Positions 16,100 through 20,111 of a stretch of DNA of 20,111 bases are shown here, one piece after another. Origin of the DNA: DATKYV01 sp035528275 (GTDB lineage Bacteria > Acidobacteriota > Terriglobia > UBA7540). Both the position numbers and the translations under genes were made by a program. How positions within the stretch are numbered: position 1 is the stretch's first letter; the number at the start of each line of letters is the position of its first letter. The DNA is taken from the NCBI GenBank assembly GCA_035528275.1, contig DATKYV010000146.1, positions 1-20,111 on the forward strand, written 5' to 3'. Below the pieces are notes generated by a model. That model saw nothing but the letters and a program-made list of their open reading frames with translations, made no database searches and was not told where the DNA came from.

Positions 16100-16206
16100 T
16101 GACAGAATATAGTGACATCCATCCCTTGTAGCGGCGCTGTCTCAGCGCCGAAAAACCGGCGGTCGGAGACCGCCGCTACAGCAAAGATCGTCACTATATT
16201 CTGTCA
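16100..16206. mobile_element. MITE-like palindromic element with two internal hairpins
   Basis: A perfect 17-bp inverted repeat, TGACAGAATATAGTGAC (16100-16116) and its complement (16190-16206), encloses a second inner pair, TGTAGCGGCG (16127-16136) and CGCCGCTACA (16171-16180). Within it are two further perfect hairpins: GGCGCTG/CAGCGCC (16133-16149) and CGGCGGTC/GACCGCCG (16157-16175). The whole 107 bp can fold as a stem with two arms. It has no reading frame. Clear target-site duplications were not seen: CCTAT occurs on both sides (16089 and 16208) but at unequal distances. Confidence 0.6.
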
Positions 16207-16394
16207 TCCTATGTAGGACCCGCGCGGCCCCGCTGGGTCGCGCGCCCTCGCGCGCGCTGCACGACGACAATCCACTGGAGTCCGGTTGGAGGCTGATGGC
16301 AAGGCTTCCGCGGCAAGAATCCACCCGCCAGCCTCCCGCAGCCCGCGGCGGCTGCCGATAGAATCTATGAACCTCCAGGTCATGGGAATCCCCG
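16207..16394. other. G+C-rich gene-free interval
   Basis: Between the palindromic element and the receiver-PilZ gene. It holds runs of CGCGCG and a TAGAAT (16359-16364) that could be a -10 box without a recognisable -35. Nothing else can be supported. Confidence 0.3.
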
Positions 16395-17165
16395 ATGCCG
16401 GTAAAAATTCTGCTCGTCGATGACGAGGTCGAATTCCTGAACTCCGTCAAATCGGTTGTCGAATCGCTGAGGTGGTGCGAGGTGTCGACCCTTTCCGACA
16501 GCCGCGAAGCCGCCACGTTCCTGGAGTCGGAGAAGCTCGACGGCCTGCTCGTCAACGCTCACATGCCCCACTTGAATGGCTTCCAGCTCACCGAAGTTGT
16601 GAGAAAGTCTTCGCTCAACTCGGGCGTCCCCATCGTCATGCTGACCAAAGAAGACGATGTTGAGGTCATGCGTGAGGGGTTCCGGACGGGCATCACGTTC
16701 TTCATGGCCAAGCCGGCGAGTCGCGAGCATGTTTACAATCTCTTCAGTGCCGTCCGTGGAGCCATGGACAGCGAGAAGCGCAAGCACGCTCGATTGCCTT
16801 ACCGCACTCGAGTCCAGTGCGAGTGGGGAGACCATGGCGAGCGGCGTTTTACGGCGGACAGCCTGGATATCAGCGAGGGCGGCATTTCATTGAAACCCTC
16901 CGGCGGCCTCGACGTCGGGCAGGAGGTGGTGCTGACGTTCGTCCTTCCGCAATCCTATGGAACGGAGAAGGCGCCGGAGGCGAAACTACTGCGGCGGTCC
17001 ATGTTCTCTCTGGCTGCCGAAACCGACCTGACGAGACCGCAGCGCCTCCTCGCCCGGGTCCGCCACCGGCCGCCCTCCGGCGCCGTTGGCCTGGAGTTCT
17101 GCAACCTGCCTCCTGCCCTCCGGGCGGCGATCCACTGCTACATTGTCGGCGCCAGCCAGGATTAG
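16395..17165 (+). CDS. Receiver-PilZ protein with Asn at the phospho-acceptor position
   Basis: 256 aa. Residues 1-122 form a CheY-like receiver: acidic pair D9-D10 (VDDE), switch T84 and K106 (FMAKP). The acceptor position, normally Asp, is N54 (LLVNAHMPHLNG). Residues about 128-250 are a PilZ domain with both c-di-GMP motifs: R129-x-x-x-R133 (RKHAR) and D158-x-S160-x-x-G163 (DISEGG). c-di-GMP binding therefore looks intact, while aspartyl phosphorylation at the normal site is not possible, so the receiver is probably a constitutive, ligand-sensing or dimerisation module. The protein is cytoplasmic with no membrane segment. ATG 16395 has only a weak upstream GGGA. No sensor kinase gene is adjacent. 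Confidence 0.9.
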   Translation: MPVKILLVDDEVEFLNSVKSVVESLRWCEVSTLSDSREAATFLESEKLDGLLVNAHMPHLNGFQLTEVVRKSSLNSGVPIVMLTKEDDVEVMREGFRTGITFFMAKPASREHVYNLFSAVRGAMDSEKRKHARLPYRTRVQCEWGDHGERRFTADSLDISEGGISLKPSGGLDVGQEVVLTFVLPQSYGTEKAPEAKLLRRSMFSLAAETDLTRPQRLLARVRHRPPSGAVGLEFCNLPPALRAAIHCYIVGASQD

Positions 17166-17175
17166 GAAGCGCGCC

Positions 17176-17197
17176 CCGGGCCTGCGCCAGCGCCCGG
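17176..17197 (+). terminator. Hairpin after the receiver-PilZ gene
   Basis: CCGGGC (17176-17181) and GCCCGG (17192-17197) pair around a 10-nt loop, 10 nt after the stop. There is no T-run, so it is a weak candidate. Confidence 0.25.
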
Positions 17198-17228
17198 CCC
17201 GGAATTGACAAGGGTCTTCGACTGCCTC

Positions 17229-17258
17229 TTGCGGTCGTGTGGGTTCCTGCTGTATACT
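17229..17258 (+). promoter_or_regulatory. Promoter of the aroF leader transcript
   Basis: TTGCGG (17229-17234) and TATACT (17253-17258) are 18 nt apart. The leader ATG begins 10 nt after the last base of the -10, so the transcript probably starts at or within about three bases of the ATG. Confidence 0.55.
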
Positions 17259-17267
17259 CCCTGCTCG

Positions 17268-17327
17268 ATGTTCAAGGCCTACGCCAGCTCGTTTAGCACC
17301 TGCTTTTGGAGCATGGCTCCAAGGTAG
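17268..17327 (+). CDS. Aromatic amino acid leader peptide (attenuator control ORF)
   Basis: 19 codons, MFKAYASSFSTCFWSMAPR, ending at TAG 17325-17327. Five of 19 residues are aromatic: Phe2, Tyr5, Phe9 and the adjacent Phe13-Trp14. All three products of the pathway started by the downstream DAHP synthase are therefore represented. The Phe13-Trp14 codons (17304-17309) lie where a stalled ribosome would leave the antiterminator arm at 17327 free. No Shine-Dalgarno is visible. The promoter position makes a leaderless start likely. The peptide itself probably has no function beyond its translation. It is too short for ordinary gene finders. Confidence 0.78.
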   Translation: MFKAYASSFSTCFWSMAPR

Positions 17328-17395
17328 AGTGGTGTTGGCCTGAACAAAAAAGCGGAAAAAGCAAGGCCAGCCCACTCGAAATGAGTGGGTTTTTT
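17306..17395 (+). promoter_or_regulatory. Ribosome-mediated transcription attenuator of the DAHP synthase gene
   Basis: Three structures can form. Pause-type hairpin: TTGGAGC (17306-17312) with GCTCCAA (17316-17322), spanning the end of the leader frame. Antiterminator: GAGTGG plus TGGCCT (17327-17332 and 17336-17341) pairing with AGGCCA plus CCACTC (17364-17369 and 17372-17377) across an A-rich loop. Terminator: CCCACTC (17371-17377) with GAGTGGG (17383-17389), then T6 (17390-17395). The CCACTC arm is shared, so antiterminator and terminator exclude each other. A ribosome resting at the leader stop (17325-17327) would cover GAGTGG and allow termination; one stalled at the aromatic codons would leave it free and give read-through. 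Confidence 0.8.
17371..17395 (+). terminator. Intrinsic terminator of the attenuator
   Basis: A perfect 7-bp stem, CCCACTC/GAGTGGG, with loop GAAAT and then six T. It lies only 22 nt before the start of the DAHP synthase gene, so it can only make sense as conditional termination of that gene's own leader transcript. Confidence 0.88.
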
Positions 17396-17417
17396 CGTTG
17401 GGGGAGGGCATGGAGCC

Positions 17418-18452
17418 ATGATTATTTCCATGAAACAGAACGCTACGAAGGAAGAAATCGAGCACGTCTGCGAGCGGATCCGCGAATTCGGCTACAAGGT
17501 GCACTCCATCCAGGGCGAGCAGCGTGTGGTGATCGGAGCGGTCGGGGTGGGCGACGTCACCGCCTGCCTGGAATCGCTGGAAGCCGCGCCCGGCGTGGAA
17601 AGCGCCCTGCGCATCTCGGCGCCCTACAAGTTTGTGAGCAGGGAATTCAAGAAGGAGCGCACCACCATCGTCGCCGACGGTGTGGAAATCGGCGGCGACG
17701 AATTTGTGGTCATGGCGGGGCCGTGCTCGGTGGAGAACGAAGCCCAGATCATGGAGACCGCCCAGCGCGTGGCGGCGGCCGGCGCCAAGGTTCTGCGCGG
17801 CGGCGCGTTCAAGCCACGCACCTCTCCGTACGATTTCCAGGGACTGGAGCTCGAGGGCCTGAAACTCCTCGCCCAGGCCAAGCAGGCGACGGGGCTCGCC
17901 ATCATCACCGAGGTGATGAGCGAGCAGTGGGTGGACCAGGTCGCCGAGTACGCCGACATCATGCAACTCGGGGCGCGTAACATGCAAAACTTCGCGCTGC
18001 TCAAGGCGCTGGGCAAGTGCAAACGGCCGGTGCTGGTCAAGCGGGGCATGAGCTCCACGGTCAAGGAACTGCTCATGTCCGCCGAGTACATCACCGCGCA
18101 CGGCAATCCCAACGTCATGCTCTGCGAGCGCGGCATCCGCACCTTCGAGACCGCCACGCGCAACACCTGCGACATCTCGGCGGTGCCGCTTTTGAACGAG
18201 CTGACGCACCTGCCGGTGATCCTCGACCCCAGCCACGCCACCGGCAAGCAGAGTCTGGTGCCCGCGCTGTCACGCGCCGCGGTGGCGGCGGGGGCGGACG
18301 GCATCCTCGTCGAAGTCCATCCCTGTCCGGAAAAGGCGATGAGCGACGGCGCGCAGTCCCTGACGCTCGATCAGTTCGATGCCTTGATGAAAAGCCTGAA
18401 GGCCTACGTGGGGCTCTGGAAGGAAGCCCGCCTCGCCGCCGCTTTAAACTAG
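17418..18452 (+). CDS. aroF: 3-deoxy-D-arabino-heptulosonate 7-phosphate (DAHP) synthase, AroAI-beta class with regulatory domain
   Basis: 344 aa. It condenses phosphoenolpyruvate and erythrose 4-phosphate in the first step of aromatic amino acid synthesis (EC 2.5.1.54). ATG 17418 is chosen because GGAGGG (17403-17408) lies 9 nt upstream and the product then starts MIISMKQNATKEEIEHV, like the Thermotoga maritima enzyme. Residues 1 to about 75 are the ferredoxin-like (ACT-like) regulatory domain that gives Tyr/Phe feedback in that class; YKFVSREFKKE links it to the barrel. Catalytic motifs are GPCS at 101-104 (metal-ligand Cys103), KPRTSPY from K132, QLGARNMQN, VKRGMSST, CERGIRTFE and LDPSHATGK. 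No residue is obviously missing. The gene stands alone behind an attenuator. Confidence 0.95.
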   Translation: MIISMKQNATKEEIEHVCERIREFGYKVHSIQGEQRVVIGAVGVGDVTACLESLEAAPGVESALRISAPYKFVSREFKKERTTIVADGVEIGGDEFVVMAGPCSVENEAQIMETAQRVAAAGAKVLRGGAFKPRTSPYDFQGLELEGLKLLAQAKQATGLAIITEVMSEQWVDQVAEYADIMQLGARNMQNFALLKALGKCKRPVLVKRGMSSTVKELLMSAEYITAHGNPNVMLCERGIRTFETATRNTCDISAVPLLNELTHLPVILDPSHATGKQSLVPALSRAAVAAGADGILVEVHPCPEKAMSDGAQSLTLDQFDALMKSLKAYVGLWKEARLAAALN

Positions 18453-18458
18453 GTAGCA

Positions 18459-18480
18459 CAGCGCGCGGCTTTCAGCGCTG
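18459..18480 (+). terminator. Possible terminator after aroF
   Basis: CAGCGC (18459-18464) and GCGCTG (18475-18480) pair around a 10-nt loop, 6 nt after the stop. T-rich sequence (ctttctttt) begins only about 10 nt later, so this is weak. Confidence 0.3.
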
Positions 18481-18727
18481 CGGCTGTTGACTTTCTTTTC
18501 GTCCGGAGTTTTTCAGGGGACGGCGGTATGATCTCCCAGCATGGCGCGGATTCTCACGTTTGCGCCCGAAACAAATACTTCGGAAGGGGTAAAAATAAAT
18601 CAGCGCGCAGCCTCTGCAACCGTGCCCTGAGCCGGCCCGCGACCGAGAAGTCGCAGACGCGGCAAGAAGCCTGGCAGGACTCGCCGCGCTCATCCTCCTG
18701 AGCTCCGTCCTCGCCTGCGCGCAGGGA

Positions 18728-19315
18728 GTGGACAACGAGCTATGGCTGGACCAGAATCTCTCCGTACGCCTCTCGCCGAAAACCTCTCTCCAAGTGAAAT
18801 TCGCAGAGCGCGCCAACCAGGGCGCCTCCGACCTGTTTCAGGTGTATGGACAGGTTGGGGTGGCCATCCAGGCGAAGCCCTGGCTGGTGATTGCTCCCGT
18901 GTTCCGGCACGATCGCCACGACCCGTTCGACCCCGGCTCGCGCTATGAGAACCGGCCCTTGCTGGACGTCACGGCGCGCCGCCCCCGGGGCTCGCTGAGG
19001 CCGATTCTCCGCACGCGATTCGAGGGGAGGTTTTTCGAGAACCAGGACGGATTCCTGAGCATCCGGATTCGCCCCGGCTTCGCCTACGCTCTTCCTCTGA
19101 AGTCGAAGTTGCGGCCGGGCTTGCTGGTAGACGACGAGATTTTCTACGACACCCGCGCCGGCAGTCTGAACCGCAACCGGCTTCGCGCCGGCGTCTCGTT
19201 TCGCGTCAACGAACATTTCTCGCTGCGCCCTTACTACATGCTGGAATCGAATCGCCGCCCCGCTTTCTGGGACCACGACAACATCTGGGGCTTGTCGCTT
19301 TTTTGGAGATACTGA
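18728..19315 (+). CDS. DUF2490-type outer-membrane beta-barrel protein; true N-terminus lies upstream
   Basis: 195 aa from GTG 18728, the first ordinary start codon in frame. The sequence has alternating strands of a small barrel (NELWLDQNLSVRLSPKTSLQVKFAER, WLVIAPVFRHDR, LRPILRTRFEGRFFE, FLSIRIRPGFAYAL, HFSLRPYYML) and ends in an aromatic residue after LFWRY, as outer-membrane barrels do. The frame is open back to 18599 and encodes an obvious signal segment just before the GTG (LAGLAALILLSSVLACAQG, 18671-18727), yet that stretch has no ATG, GTG or TTG in frame. Either a rare start (CTG 18671) or an upstream frameshift is present. DUF2490 has no known function. Confidence 0.7.
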   Translation: MDNELWLDQNLSVRLSPKTSLQVKFAERANQGASDLFQVYGQVGVAIQAKPWLVIAPVFRHDRHDPFDPGSRYENRPLLDVTARRPRGSLRPILRTRFEGRFFENQDGFLSIRIRPGFAYALPLKSKLRPGLLVDDEIFYDTRAGSLNRNRLRAGVSFRVNEHFSLRPYYMLESNRRPAFWDHDNIWGLSLFWRY

Positions 19316-19340
19316 GCGCGCCACCCGCGGGCCATCGGGA

Positions 19341-19380
19341 GATTGAGTGATCTGGCGATTTGGTGATTTAGTGATTTGAA
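19341..19380. repeat. Degenerate 8-bp tandem array (5 units)
   Basis: Five consecutive octamers in perfect register: GATTGAGT, GATCTGGC, GATTTGGT, GATTTAGT, GATTTGAA. The consensus is GATTTGGT. Noncoding, between the DUF2490 gene and a PilZ gene. Confidence 0.75.
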
Positions 19381-19400
19381 GAGTGGACTGATGGCTGGCT

Positions 19401-19442
19401 ACTGACAACCGACAACAAACAACCGACAACTTACAACTGACC
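19401..19442. repeat. Degenerate 7-bp tandem array (6 units)
   Basis: Six consecutive heptamers: ACTGACA, ACCGACA, ACAAACA, ACCGACA, ACTTACA, ACTGACC. The register is perfect, with no indels. It starts 20 nt after the octamer array and has an unrelated, purine/C-rich unit. Confidence 0.75.
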
Positions 19443-19489
19443 GCTCTCTCCCGTCTACCGCCTTTTCTCTCCCTTCCCATCCGCCCTGC

Positions 19490-19518
19490 TTGCGAAAATC
19501 AAGTGGCGAGGCTACACT
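19490..19518 (+). promoter_or_regulatory. Promoter of the terminal PilZ gene
   Basis: TTGCGA (19490-19495) and TACACT (19513-19518) are exactly 17 nt apart. The ATG at 19527 lies 9 nt beyond the -10 end, so the mRNA probably starts at or close to the initiation codon. Confidence 0.55.
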
Positions 19519-19526
19519 TGCCCCCG

Positions 19527-20111
19527 ATGCGCGAACGCCGCAAAGCTCGCCGATACATGTTTGATGTGACGGCAATGTTGCACCCGGCGGGAGGTGGCGT
19601 GGGCACGAAGGTGCTGGTGCGGGTGATCAGCACGCAAGGCTGCCATATTGAGACTACGCAGGCTCCCGGCGTCGGCAAGAAGTGTGAGTTGTACGTTGAC
19701 TGGCGGGGCGCCCAGATCGGCGTCCAAGCCCAGGTGGTTTCGACGGACGCGAGAGGAAGAATCGGGCTGAAGTTTCTCTCCGTCGATAAGGACACTCGGA
19801 AGCGGCTGAGCGATCTTTGCGAGACGCTGCGCATTCAGTCGGAGGCGGGTCCTCCGCCGGAAGAAGCAGAGGCGGACTCGACAGTGCCGGTTTCCGGGAA
19901 CGAGCCACAACTGCTGAGCGTCGTGGAACCGTCCGCGCCCGCCCCGCGGCCGGCCCGTCAGTTGACGGGCGAGCGCCGTCGCGTGCCGCGCTACGTCAGC
20001 GATTTGCCTGCCCGCGTTTCGGTCCCCACCACCGGAGCGAGCTCGAATGTCACTCTTATCACCCTCTCCGTCTTCGGAGGCTGCGTGGAGGGTTCGGAGC
20101 TTCCCGAATCC
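19527..20111 (+). CDS. Tandem PilZ-domain protein (truncated by right edge)
   Basis: 195 codons without a stop to the window end. Residues 1-100 are a PilZ-like domain opening with MRERRKARRYMFDVTAML, which carries an RxxxR-type basic motif, but the second motif is degenerate (VISTQGCHIE instead of DxSxxG). A Pro/Glu/Ala-rich linker (about 103-145) follows. A second basic motif (GERRRVPRYVSDLPARVSV) then starts another PilZ domain that leaves the window in ITLSVFGGCVEG. c-di-GMP binding by the first domain is doubtful and by the second unproven. There is no ribosome binding site; the ATG directly follows a promoter. It is the second PilZ gene within 4 kb. Confidence 0.75.
   Translation, partial: MRERRKARRYMFDVTAMLHPAGGGVGTKVLVRVISTQGCHIETTQAPGVGKKCELYVDWRGAQIGVQAQVVSTDARGRIGLKFLSVDKDTRKRLSDLCETLRIQSEAGPPPEEAEADSTVPVSGNEPQLLSVVEPSAPAPRPARQLTGERRRVPRYVSDLPARVSVPTTGASSNVTLITLSVFGGCVEGSELPES

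Noticed and set aside
17205..17210. TTGACA as -35 of the aroF promoter
   Set aside because: It lies 42 nt from TATACT. TTGCGG at 17229 has the right spacing (18 nt).
17385..17417. N-terminal extension of aroF to 17385
   Set aside because: It would start inside the terminator stem. The Thermotoga-type N-terminus begins at ATG 17418 with GGAGGG upstream.
16986..18236. Minus-strand 416-aa frame opposite aroF
   Set aside because: Shadow of a high-G+C gene: His/Arg/Gly-rich composition with no recognisable domain, while the plus strand encodes a complete DAHP synthase.
19341..19442. CRISPR-like array
   Set aside because: Units are 7-8 bp, contiguous and without spacers, and no cas genes are present.

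Overview
The window is about 60% G+C and dense in bacterial genes. The best fit is an Acidobacteriota genome. This is inferred from the gene content: Tat- or Sec-exported sugar enzymes, a DUF1080 (3-keto-disaccharide hydrolase type) protein, an FG-GAP/ASPIC-UnbV (CRTAC1-like) protein, PilZ proteins including one fused to a receiver, and a DUF2490 outer-membrane barrel. Spaced GTAGCGGCGG-type palindromes and short degenerate tandem arrays between genes also fit. No rRNA, tRNA, CRISPR array, integrase or transposase was seen.

Layout. (a) 1-399 is the 5' part of an unrecognised gene on the minus strand that leaves the window. (b) 636-2884 (+) is a two-gene unit: a Tat-exported mandelate-racemase-type enolase-superfamily enzyme and a secreted bicupin. 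(c) 10322-2930 (-) converges on it with four genes: GH20 beta-hexosaminidase, Tat-exported xylose-isomerase-like TIM barrel, DapA/NanA-superfamily lyase (TTG start) and exported GH2 beta-galactosidase. Together (b) and (c) look like an envelope-located glycan and sugar-acid processing locus. (d) 10641-12044 (+) holds a SIMPL-domain protein and a RibD-C/DHFR-like reductase. (e) 12287-12651 is a hicB-hicA toxin-antitoxin pair; the 57-aa toxin has a TTG start that overlaps the antitoxin stop. (f) 12801-14531 is the FG-GAP/ASPIC protein. (g) 14704-15114 is a Ppx/GppA gene with its middle missing. (h) 15276-16073 is the DUF1080 protein. (i) 16100-16206 is a MITE-like palindromic element. (j) 16395-17165 is a receiver-PilZ protein whose phospho-acceptor Asp is Asn. 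(k) 17229-18452 is a DAHP synthase gene with its own promoter, leader peptide and attenuator. (l) 18599-19315 is a DUF2490 protein with no normal start codon at its apparent signal peptide. (m) 19341-19442 holds two adjacent degenerate tandem arrays. (n) 19527 to the end is a second PilZ protein, cut by the window edge.

The most striking signal is upstream of the DAHP synthase. A 19-codon reading frame (MFKAYASSFSTCFWSMAPR) carries three Phe, one Tyr and one Trp. It is followed by mutually exclusive antiterminator and terminator hairpins and a T6 run, 22 nt before the structural gene. This is the architecture of ribosome-mediated attenuation sensing all three aromatic amino acids. The enzyme also has the N-terminal regulatory domain of the AroAI-beta class, so the first step of the shikimate pathway appears to be controlled at both RNA and protein level. 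The leader, and separately the last PilZ gene, begin only 8-9 nt after a good -10 box, so both may be leaderless transcripts.
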